A program made the position numbers and the translations under genes. This document shows, piece after piece, positions 1 to 5,045 of a stretch of DNA of 6,620 nucleotides (position 1 is its first letter; every line of letters starts with the position of its first letter). The notes beneath the pieces were generated by a model. That model was not told where the DNA came from, did no database searches, and worked only from the letters and a program-made list of their open reading frames with translations. Location of the stretch: the NCBI GenBank assembly GCA_038232935.1, contig JBBSMX010000188.1, forward strand, positions 1-6,620, in the 5' to 3' direction. The stretch is from JBBSMX01 sp038232935 (GTDB lineage: Bacteria > Bacteroidota > Rhodothermia > Rhodothermales > JANQRZ01).

Positions 1-10
1 AGCCGTATGA

Positions 11-107
11 GGCGTTTTCGACACGCTTGACGCTCGGCCGACGGCTAGAAAGTGCTCGACATGCAATTCGGGGACCCCGATATAGAGTCGGACCTTCCGA
101 AAACGCC
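11..107. repeat. Long-range dyad, 10-bp arms
   Basis: GGCGTTTTCG at 11-20 is the exact reverse complement of CGAAAACGCC at 98-107. The loop of 77 bases contains the odd palindrome TCGGGGACCCCGA at 68-80. Matching inward from the arms is weak. The size resembles an integron attC-type folded site, but I could not find the conserved core sites, and the left end may be cut off. The role is unknown and chance remains possible. Confidence 0.35.
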
Positions 108-124
108 GATTCTGAGCCATATGG

Positions 125-144
125 ACTAGCACCAAAGGTTATTA
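125..144 (+). repeat. Left arm of inverted repeat enclosing the RelE-like gene
   Basis: ACTAGCACCAAAGGTTATTA matches the reverse complement of the sequence at 789-808 in 18 of 20 positions, with its outer 9 bases identical to the partner. It lies 28 bases beyond the stop codon of the RelE-domain gene. The pair brackets that one gene with almost nothing extra, as terminal inverted repeats would. No clear target-site duplication is visible just outside the arms. Confidence 0.65.
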
Positions 145-172
145 AGACTTGCGTCCGCTAAAGCCCTTCCCT

Positions 173-781
173 TCAATCGTACGCACCACCTCGTGCCGCA
201 AATGTCAAAAGCAGTATGTGCTTGCTCGTTTCGTCAGGCCGATAGATCAGTCTATAGTCGCCGATACGGTAGCGCCACATTCCTTTCATATCGTCAGCGA
301 GCGGCTTAACTGTGTTTCCCACAGGAGTGACTGGTGCCGATGTGATCTGAGCAATTGCATCTAAGATTCGGCCTTGGAGTTTCCTATCTATCTTGCTTAC
401 TGCCTTTGTAAAATCACTCGTCATTCCTACGTACCATTCCGGTGACGCAAGACTGAACCTTATCACTGAACCTAAAGCTTCTGAAGCTCGTCTTTCCGCC
501 TCTTCCTTCTCCCGCTGAATTCGGAGTTCGGGTTCCCACAATTCGCGCAGGTACCTTTGATGATGGCCTACATACGCGAAATTAGAGATTGCTGCTGGGT
601 TGAACTCAGCCGTCAAGTTTCGTAATGCAACGGTCTCTTCGTCCGTCAGGACGTTAGTTGCGTTTGGCAAGCTCAGCGCGCGTCGAACATCATCAACAGC
701 CTGCGCATATGGACTCTGATACTGCCGACTATCATTCGAGCGTAGTCGAAGCAGATTTCGGATGAACCTGATAAAAGGCAT
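173..781 (-). CDS. RelE/ParE-superfamily toxin domain protein with long N-terminal extension
   Basis: This 202-residue protein has two parts. Residues about 115-202 look like a RelE-type toxin domain: FTKAVSKIDRKLQGRI forms the usual first helix, followed by the strand block MKGMWRYRIGDYRLIY (about 165-180), very close to the GLWRYRVGDYRVIY signature of RelE-family toxins, and a final RGGAY that keeps the terminal Arg and Tyr. RelE-family toxins generally cleave mRNA at the ribosome, but activity here is inferred only. Residues 1-115 are not recognised. They include a basic amphipathic start (FIRFIRNLLRLR) and a charged helix at about 82-103, and could be a fused antitoxin, a targeting domain or a substrate domain. 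Typical RelE toxins are only 85-100 residues long. The ATG at 781 has no clear ribosome binding site; the next internal Met is residue 120, inside the toxin domain. The gene lies 29 bp downstream of the ParE-like gene and has no antitoxin of its own. GC content is about 50% in sampled lines, and inverted repeats enclose the gene, which suggests transfer. Confidence 0.75.
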   Translation of the reverse strand: MPFIRFIRNLLRLRSNDSRQYQSPYAQAVDDVRRALSLPNATNVLTDEETVALRNLTAEFNPAAISNFAYVGHHQRYLRELWEPELRIQREKEEAERRASEALGSVIRFSLASPEWYVGMTSDFTKAVSKIDRKLQGRILDAIAQITSAPVTPVGNTVKPLADDMKGMWRYRIGDYRLIYRPDETSKHILLLTFAARGGAYD

Positions 782-788
782 CGTGGTC

Positions 789-808
789 TATTAACCATTG
801 GTGCTAGT
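789..808 (+). repeat. Right arm of inverted repeat enclosing the RelE-like gene
   Basis: TATTAACCATTGGTGCTAGT is an 18-of-20 match to the reverse complement of 125-144. It sits 7 bases upstream of the ATG of the RelE-domain gene and ends 2 bases outside the stop codon of the ParE-like gene. It therefore fills the whole junction between these two genes. Because it contains an ACC-WWW-GGT core, it could also act as an operator for the downstream gene. The position is seen; both roles are inference. Confidence 0.65.
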
Positions 809-810
809 TG

Positions 811-1176
811 TCAGAGGCTGAACTCAGCGATGGAGAGCGGAATGAACCCCGCCGCGTCCGCTCCGAACCCATGCCACTGCACCAGCACGTTGAACTGCTG
901 TGAGGAATGGAAGATCGTCAGTACCTCGACCTCTTCTTCGTCGCGGTCCACCACGTAGACGATCCGATAGTTGCGGTACAGCACCTCTCGGACTGCGTCG
1001 TCTTCGATCTCCGGTACCACGCGGCCCATGCGCGGGAAATGCTCAAGCCGTCGCATGTGCTCGATCACTTTCTCTTCGAGAATCGCCGCAAAGTCGGCAG
1101 CGCCGACGCGCTCGTAGTATTCGATGATGGCATCGAGTTCTTCCTGCGCCTGCTTGGTGAGTCGGACGTGGGCCAC
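811..1176 (-). CDS. ParE-like type II toxin with C-terminal extension
   Basis: The 121-residue product is a ParE/RelE-fold toxin. Residues 3-92 follow the family pattern: an opening helix VRLTKQAQEELDAIIEYY, a second helix ending in LEHFPRMGRVVPEI (about 44-57, the conserved L..P..G), then VREVLYRNYRIVYVVD (62-77) and the last strand VEVLTIFH (83-90). ParE toxins poison DNA gyrase, whereas close relatives act on mRNA, so the target cannot be fixed from sequence. Residues 93-121 extend past the usual family end and are not recognised. The start is a GTG at 1176 because no ATG lies in frame after the antitoxin stop. The gene begins 7 bp after the antitoxin gene, the classic antitoxin-first operon order. 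Its stop lies only 2 bp from the inverted repeat at 789-808, so whatever inserted there landed right at the gene's end. Confidence 0.85.
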   Translation of the reverse strand: MAHVRLTKQAQEELDAIIEYYERVGAADFAAILEEKVIEHMRRLEHFPRMGRVVPEIEDDAVREVLYRNYRIVYVVDRDEEEVEVLTIFHSSQQFNVLVQWHGFGADAAGFIPLSIAEFSL

Positions 1177-1183
1177 GGATGCG

Positions 1184-1393
1184 CTACTGCTCTGCCTGCT
1201 TCGATTGGCGGCGACGCTTGAGCCGTGCCTCCACCTCGTCGAGCGGCACCGTGTTGCCTTCGTGGGCCTGCTTCAGCCCAACCTCGACCTTGTGCAGAAA
1301 GACTAGTTGCTCAATGGCATCTTCGAGCGTGGCGTTATCCGGCAGGTCCTCGATGGCTCGGACGATCTTTGCTTTCGTGGTCGCTTGCGGCAT
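1184..1393 (-). CDS. Small antitoxin partner of the ParE-like toxin
   Basis: This 69-residue protein (from the ATG at 1393) resembles the small antitoxins found just upstream of ParE-like toxins. Those commonly carry a pattern such as LP..AT.EDA.E.L.FL.KVE.GL..A..G..V...EV..R, and here DLPDNATLEDAIEQLVFL and KVEVGLKQAHEG match it well. It should bind and neutralise the toxin encoded 7 bp downstream, and may repress the shared promoter. The C-terminus is strongly basic (RLKRRRQSK). A longer frame starts at 1447, adding 18 residues (MIANVVHCRANQKSSEAT) that do not fit the family, so I prefer the internal ATG. No convincing ribosome binding site or promoter is visible upstream. I know the family by pattern only and give no symbol. 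Confidence 0.75.
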   Translation of the reverse strand: MPQATTKAKIVRAIEDLPDNATLEDAIEQLVFLHKVEVGLKQAHEGNTVPLDEVEARLKRRRQSKQAEQ

Positions 1394-1649
1394 AGTGGCT
1401 TCGCTGGACTTCTGGTTCGCGCGGCAGTGTACTACGTTGGCAATCAATTGCAGGTTCGGAAGCTTGCTTCGCGCCCTAAGCCCGCATCTATGCCGCGATC
1501 TCGGCGCACGGAACAGGGTGATGGTTTGCGTGCTCCCTGACAGACGATGAGCGCGCCGGCTCAGCCACGGAACACGACGGGGAGCAAAGTAGATGCAGCG
1601 GGCGAGACGGTCAAAACGGCCGAGCGTTTCGTCGACTTACAGCCGCGCT
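1394..1649. other. Intergenic region upstream of the toxin-antitoxin operon
   Basis: These 256 bases separate the DUF3224 stop codon from the antitoxin start and must hold the promoter of the toxin-antitoxin operon. I find no TAnnTTTG element on the minus strand and no convincing -35/-10 pair at normal spacing. There is also no clear terminator hairpin after the DUF3224 gene. Plus-strand open frames cross this stretch but show no recognisable protein and overlap the genes on either side. Confidence 0.4.
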
Positions 1650-2066
1650 TCACGCCGCCGTGGGTGCGGGAAAGTCGTAGTCCAGCGTCAACCTGTGCTC
1701 GCCGTCGTCCGTCCGGTCAATCTGCACGTCCCCGATCAGCCCGACGAGGTCGCCCGTCCCCGATCCGGGAACGACATGGCCGAACGTACGCGGCGGCACT
1801 CCCGGCCCCATCAGGCCGCCGTGCTGGATCACGAAGCTACCGTGGCGCTCGCCAAGCTGGCCCGTGAACCGCTCCGACACGACGTAGCCCGCCCCGGCTT
1901 GGGGGGCACTCATGCCGCAGAACAGCCCCTCTCCGACGCTCTCTCCTTTGAGGCCGCCCTGAAACGCTTTGCGGATCGTGATGCGACTCAGCTCGGGGCC
2001 TTCGGCTGGCTGGTCGTATGGAGACGGAGTCCATCCGGTGACATCGAAGCGAGCGGTAGCGGTCAC
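1650..2066 (-). CDS. DUF3224 family protein
   Basis: From the GTG at 2066 this gives 138 residues, near the usual size of DUF3224 proteins. The family course is visible: ATARFDVTGWTPSPYD at the start, GPELSRITIRKAFQGGLKGES in the middle, then YVVSERFTGQLGERHGSFVIQHGG, VVPGSGTGDLVGLIGDVQI and the final HRLTLDYDF. The family forms a small beta-barrel thought to be related to allene-oxide-cyclase-like folds. Its biological role is not established and I assign none. The frame is open up to another GTG at 2129 (21 more residues, rich in Ser and Leu). I prefer the inner start because family members normally begin at the TATA-F-V segment, and the extra stretch uses codons (TCT, TCA, CTA, GCA) less like the rest. 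Neither start has a Shine-Dalgarno site. The gene follows the EIIA gene by about 94 bp and may be co-transcribed with it. Confidence 0.8.
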   Translation of the reverse strand: MTATARFDVTGWTPSPYDQPAEGPELSRITIRKAFQGGLKGESVGEGLFCGMSAPQAGAGYVVSERFTGQLGERHGSFVIQHGGLMGPGVPPRTFGHVVPGSGTGDLVGLIGDVQIDRTDDGEHRLTLDYDFPAPTAA

Positions 2067-2160
2067 GAGGCGTAGTGAGGAGGTGGAAGGAGATGCGTCC
2101 GAGAGGTAGCCAGCCAGGAGCGACTGCACGTTGTACTACATCAGCGGGTATTGCTGCAGA

Positions 2161-2640
2161 CTAGGCCGCGAACTCGGCTTCGGCGTTGCGGAAGAGGGTG
2201 AGGGCTTCGTCGGGCGTGGCGGCGGCGAGCAGGCTCTTTCGGAACGCAGCGCGGTTCATCAGCCGGGAGATCCGCCCGAGCAGGTGGATGTGCCGGCCCC
2301 GCTCGTTCTCCGGCCCGACGAGCAGGAAGAGCATCCGAACCGGCTGCCCGTCCATCGCCCCGAACGGGACGTCACTGGAGGTCGTAGCGAAGGCGGCGAG
2401 CGTATCCGTCACCGCCGCGGAGCGGGCGTGCGGGAGCGCCAGCCCCATCCCGACCCCCGTGGACATCTGCTGCTCGCGGGCGAACACGTCACGCCGGACG
2501 CGCCCGAAGTCGGTGACGGCCTCTTCCCCTTCCAGCAGGTCGATCACGGCGTTCAGCACGTCGCGCTTCTCCCCTCCCGGCATCCCGACGCGGATGGTGT
2601 CGGGTGTGAGCAAGTCGGAGATGGAGAGGGAGCCGTTCAC
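2161..2640 (-). CDS. PTS EIIA domain protein, fructose/PtsN type
   Basis: This is a single-domain PTS_EIIA_2 protein. The signature GVGMGLALPHARS carries the phosphoryl-accepting His (residue 81 counted from the upstream GTG at 2670, residue 71 from the GTG used here). The opening ISDLLTPDTIRVGMPGGEKRDVLNAVIDLL is typical of PtsN/FruA-type EIIA, and MLFLLVGPENERGRHIHLLGRISRLM is the conserved second half. Stand-alone proteins of this type usually regulate in response to PTS phosphorylation rather than transport a sugar. No EIIB, EIIC, HPr or EI gene is nearby, so the partner and function are open. I chose the GTG at 2640 (159 residues) because the GTG at 2670 lies inside a promoter-like TATATTTG element, so an mRNA started there would not include it. 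The longer form would be 169 residues. The gene is 75 bp downstream of the rluD-like gene by this start. Confidence 0.85.
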   Translation of the reverse strand: MNGSLSISDLLTPDTIRVGMPGGEKRDVLNAVIDLLEGEEAVTDFGRVRRDVFAREQQMSTGVGMGLALPHARSAAVTDTLAAFATTSSDVPFGAMDGQPVRMLFLLVGPENERGRHIHLLGRISRLMNRAAFRKSLLAAATPDEALTLFRNAEAEFAA

Positions 2641-2669
2641 GGGTAGGAGCGAGGGGGCCGGATAGGGCA

Positions 2670-2677
2670 CAAATATA
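2670..2677 (-). promoter_or_regulatory. Bacteroidota-type -7 promoter element
   Basis: On the minus strand this reads TATATTTG, an exact fit to the TAnnTTTG element used by the primary sigma factor of Bacteroidota. It stands in the short gap between the rluD-like and EIIA genes, in otherwise GC-rich DNA. A TTTG-like -33 element is not seen at the expected distance, so the match is half of a full promoter. If it works, transcription would start near 2663-2665, just ahead of the GTG at 2640. Confidence 0.6.
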
Positions 2678-2715
2678 CGTTTCGGCCCTCCGCCCGTTCG
2701 CGCCTCGCAGACGCT

Positions 2716-3831
2716 TCACGGGCGCGCCTCGCCTTCGACGCGCCGCAGCCGGCCGAGCACAAACTGCATGTCGTCCGGCAGCGGCGCGTCGAAATCCATC
2801 ACCTCGCCCGTCGTCGGGTGGACGAACCCGAGGGTGGCGGCATGGAGGGCCTGCCGGGGCATCGCCTCGAAGAGGTTACGGAAGAAGGCCCGCCGCTTCC
2901 CGGTGTCCGCGCCGTAGCGGATGGGCTGCCCGTCGTAGATCGGATCGCCGAGGAGGGGGTGGCCGAGGTGCAGAGCGTGGACGCGAATCTGGTGCGTCCT
3001 CCCCGTCTCCAGCCGGAACTGTACGAGCGCGGTGTGCTGCTGCGCCTCGATCCTTTCGTAGTGCGTGACGGCGTGCTTGCCGCGCTCCTCCGCCACGACG
3101 GCCATCTTCCGCCGGTCGCGCGGGTCACGGCCGAGGAACGTGTCGATGATGCCCGTGGGCGGATCGGGGACGCCCCACACGATCGCGAGGTAGCGGCGGC
3201 GGATCGTGCGGTCCATGAACTGCCGGGCGAGCGCGGCGTGCGCGGTGTCCGTCTTCGCCACGACGAGGAGCCCCGTCGTGCCCTTGTCGAGGCGGTGGAC
3301 GATGCCCGGTCGCACGGTCACGTCGCCGTCGTAGCGCGGCGCAGCCGTCGCCGTCGAAAGGCCAATAGCCTGCCCTGAGCCTGCCGAAGGGTCTTCGTCC
3401 TCGGGTTCCTCGTCTTCGTCCTCGAACGAGAGCGACCCGCCGCCGACGTGGTGGAGCAGCGCGTTGACGAGCGTGCCCGTCCGGTTGCCGTAGGCCGGAT
3501 GAACGACGAGGTCAGCCTGCTTGTTGACGACGAGGAGCGCGTCGTCTTCGTACACGATGTCGAGCGGGATCGCCTCGGGGCGGGCCTCGATGGGCGGCGG
3601 CCGTTGCAGCCGGCACTCGATGTGATCCCCGGCGACGACGGGCGTGGAGACCTTCGTCTGCACCGTGCCGTTAACGGTGACGTGGCCGTCTTTGATGCCG
3701 CGCTGCACCTTCGAGCGCGAGGCATTGGGGAGCTTGTCGGTGATGTACACGTCGAGCCGCTGCTCGGCGGTGTAGCCGGGCGGCACGTCGAAGACGACGA
3801 GGGTCTCCTGCTTTTCTTCGGAATCAGCCAT
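2716..3831 (-). CDS. RluA/RluD-family 23S rRNA pseudouridine synthase
   Basis: The 371-residue product should convert uridines to pseudouridine in 23S rRNA; the RluD subfamily acts on helix 69 and supports ribosome assembly. An N-terminal S4 RNA-binding domain spans about 22-75 (RLDVYITDKLPNASRSKVQRGIKDG, VTVNG). The catalytic domain begins near 90 (DIVYEDDALLVVNKQADLVVHPA). The catalytic Asp is D182 in the HRLDKGTTGLLVVAKT motif, and ETGRTHQIRVH (275-285) is the conserved RNA/uracil pocket segment. E. coli RluD has 326 residues; most of the extra length here is an acidic insert at about 131-172, placed between NALLHH and RPGIVHRLD, where the E. coli protein has only a short linker. That insert contains an in-frame copy of a short repeat-like sequence. 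The ATG at 3831 suits the S4 domain, with no clear ribosome binding site. The gene may be read through from the operon upstream. The assignment to RluD rather than RluA or RluC rests on the S4 domain and motif spacing. Confidence 0.92.
   Translation of the reverse strand: MADSEEKQETLVVFDVPPGYTAEQRLDVYITDKLPNASRSKVQRGIKDGHVTVNGTVQTKVSTPVVAGDHIECRLQRPPPIEARPEAIPLDIVYEDDALLVVNKQADLVVHPAYGNRTGTLVNALLHHVGGGSLSFEDEDEEPEDEDPSAGSGQAIGLSTATAAPRYDGDVTVRPGIVHRLDKGTTGLLVVAKTDTAHAALARQFMDRTIRRRYLAIVWGVPDPPTGIIDTFLGRDPRDRRKMAVVAEERGKHAVTHYERIEAQQHTALVQFRLETGRTHQIRVHALHLGHPLLGDPIYDGQPIRYGADTGKRRAFFRNLFEAMPRQALHAATLGFVHPTTGEVMDFDAPLPDDMQFVLGRLRRVEGEARP
3369..3391 (-). repeat. Short dispersed-repeat-like sequence inside the rluD-like gene
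   Basis: On the coding strand this 23-base stretch begins CCCTTCGGCAGGCTCAGG and ends GCAGG. It encodes PSAGSGQA within the acidic insert of the pseudouridine synthase. From memory, near-identical sequences recur, in and between genes, in many environmental bacterial genomes, where they read as PSAGSGQ or LRQAQGR depending on frame. Only one copy lies in this window, so the repeat status rests on recognition, not on copies seen here. Confidence 0.55.
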
Positions 3832-3858
3832 GCCGAGGAAGGTACGTGCCCCGTTGCC

Positions 3859-3886
3859 GTAGGGGCGTAGCGCGCTGTGCCCCTAC
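3859..3886. repeat. Imperfect 28-bp palindrome between aminotransferase and rluD-like genes
   Basis: The arms GTAGGGGC (3859-3866) and GCCCCTAC (3879-3886) pair perfectly. The centre AGCGCGCT is itself a palindrome, with one 2-base mismatch step on each side, so 12 of 14 positions per half match. It starts 8 bases after the aminotransferase stop and ends about 27 bases before the rluD-like ATG. As RNA it would form a strong hairpin, but no T-run follows, so it is not a standard intrinsic terminator. It resembles REP-type extragenic palindromes and may limit read-through or stabilise the 3' end. Confidence 0.65.
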
Positions 3887-3893
3887 AGTTGTC

Positions 3894-5045
3894 TTATCGG
3901 CTCGCCTGCGCGACCTGCGTCTTTCCGTGCTCGGCGACGGTTTCGAGCGCCCGGTCCACTTCCTCCGGCGTGTTGTAATACGTCGGCGCGATCCGCAGCC
4001 TCCGGTCGCGGACGGCGACGGCGATCCCGCGTGCCTGCATCGCCTCGAAGAGGCCTTCGGGATCGGGGTGCTCGACGGCGACGATGCCGGAGGCGTGCGC
4101 CGGGTCGGCCGAGCCGTAACGCCGGAGCCCGAGCCGTTCCAGCCCTTCGGCCGCCTGCGCGCTCCGCGCGAGCACCTGTGCCTCGCACCACGCCGGCCCC
4201 GCGTCGAGATACAGCCCGAGCGCGGCGTCGAGCCCGACGATCCCGGCGTGGTTGAGCGTGCCGATGCGGAAGCGCCGGGCGTCGTCGTGGAAGTCGGTCG
4301 GGTACGAGAGGAAGTCGTCCCAATCCATCGGCCCGTTGAGCCAGCCGCGCACGGGGCGGAGGCGGGCTTGCAGGGCTTCGGTGACGTAGAAAAACGCCGT
4401 GCCCTGCATCCCGAGCAGCCACTTCTGCCCGCCGCACGCGAGGAAGTCGATGGGCACGTGACTCACATCCAGTTGAAGCGCGCCGAGCCCCTGAATGGCA
4501 TCGACACAGAAGAGCACGCCCCGGTCACGGCACAGCGCGCCGATGGCGGCGAGGTCGGCACGGAAGCCGGAGAGGAACTGCACCCAGCTCACGCTCACGA
4601 GCCGCGTCCGGGGCGTCAGCGTCCGCTCCACGTCTTCGACGGTGAACGTCCCGCGCTCGTGCGGGATGAAGTCGAGTTCGACGCCCCGGTCCTCCAGCCC
4701 GAGGAACGGGTAGACGTTCGCCGGAAACTCGCAGGCGGGCACGGCGACGCGGTCGCCCGGTTGCCAGTCGAGCCCCTGCGCGAGCACGTTCAGCGCCGCC
4801 GACGTGTTCGGCGCGAACTCGACGCGCTCCGTCGGCGCACCGATCACCTGTCCGAGTCGGTCCCACGCACGGGCGACGATGGGCTCGACGTCGAGATAGT
4901 TGTTCGGCTTCGTCCGGTGGCGCTGATCGAGGAACGCGCCGACGGCGTCCATCACCGGCTGGCTGAGCGGGCCGGTCGAGGCGTGGTCGAGGTAGGCCCA
5001 CGTCTCGGTATGCGGGAAGTGGCGGCGGAGGTCGTCGAGGGTCAT
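3894..5045 (-). CDS. Class V aminotransferase-like PLP enzyme
   Basis: The 383-residue product is a fold-type I PLP enzyme of aminotransferase class V, the group that includes cysteine desulfurases, isopenicillin-N-epimerase-like proteins and kynureninase relatives. The start YLDHASTGPLSQPV (18-31) is the substrate-side glycine loop, NTSAALNVLAQGL (80-92) the phosphate-binding region, and VSWVQFLSGFRADL (152-165) precedes CVDAIQGLGALQLD (180-193), whose D182 should contact the PLP ring nitrogen. K208 in GGQKWLLG is the Schiff-base lysine. The C-terminal domain runs from about 265. The active-site cysteine loop of SufS-type desulfurases is not seen, because the equivalent region reads RDRRLRIAPTYYNTPEEVDRAL; a desulfurase role is therefore unlikely, and the substrate is unknown. 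The ATG overlaps the stop of the upstream EEP gene as ATGA, which suggests translational coupling. Length and motifs look complete. No nearby gene points to a pathway. Confidence 0.88.
   Translation of the reverse strand: MTLDDLRRHFPHTETWAYLDHASTGPLSQPVMDAVGAFLDQRHRTKPNNYLDVEPIVARAWDRLGQVIGAPTERVEFAPNTSAALNVLAQGLDWQPGDRVAVPACEFPANVYPFLGLEDRGVELDFIPHERGTFTVEDVERTLTPRTRLVSVSWVQFLSGFRADLAAIGALCRDRGVLFCVDAIQGLGALQLDVSHVPIDFLACGGQKWLLGMQGTAFFYVTEALQARLRPVRGWLNGPMDWDDFLSYPTDFHDDARRFRIGTLNHAGIVGLDAALGLYLDAGPAWCEAQVLARSAQAAEGLERLGLRRYGSADPAHASGIVAVEHPDPEGLFEAMQARGIAVAVRDRRLRIAPTYYNTPEEVDRALETVAEHGKTQVAQASR

Larger units (their letters stand above)
3..161 (+). other. Unassigned left-edge stretch with open frames on both strands
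   Basis: Two frames are open here and neither is recognised. On the plus strand a frame enters from the left edge and runs 52 codons to a TAA at 159-161. Its product ends in GLAPKVIKTCVR and would be the C-terminus of a longer protein. On the minus strand an ATG at 120-118 opens a frame (MAQNRRFRKVRLYIGV...) that runs out of the window at base 1 after 40 codons. They overlap almost fully, so at most one is likely to be real. The same stretch holds a 10-bp dyad (11-20 with 98-107) and a 13-bp palindrome (68-80), so it may be a structured or repeated non-coding element. GC content is lower than in the right half of the window. Confidence 0.2.

Noticed and set aside
125..808. The inverted repeats as integron attC sites around a cassette
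   Set aside because: The GTTRRRY and RYYYAAC core sites are not found in either arm, both arms are short, and they are inverted rather than direct as attC sites would be.
782..830. CTGACA and a TAAT-rich stretch on the minus strand as a promoter of the RelE-domain gene
   Set aside because: Spacing is 13-15 bases and the -10 match is poor. The sequence is better described by the inverted repeat that lies there.
1420..1450. TTGATT and TACACT on the minus strand as a promoter for the toxin-antitoxin operon
   Set aside because: The two hexamers are only 10 bases apart, far short of the normal 16-18, and no TAnnTTTG element is present.
1593..2075. Plus-strand open frames over the DUF3224 gene
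   Set aside because: They mirror the minus-strand DUF3224 frame, which matches the family along its whole length.
2079..2171. Plus-strand GGAGGTGGAAGGAG followed by ATG at 2093, looking like a strong ribosome binding site
   Set aside because: The frame it would start is only 23 codons long with no recognisable product, and the purine run is the complement of pyrimidine-rich sequence upstream of the DUF3224 start. Probably chance.
3859..3886. The palindrome as an intrinsic terminator
   Set aside because: No T-run follows the hairpin on the minus strand, and the sequence after it is GC-rich.
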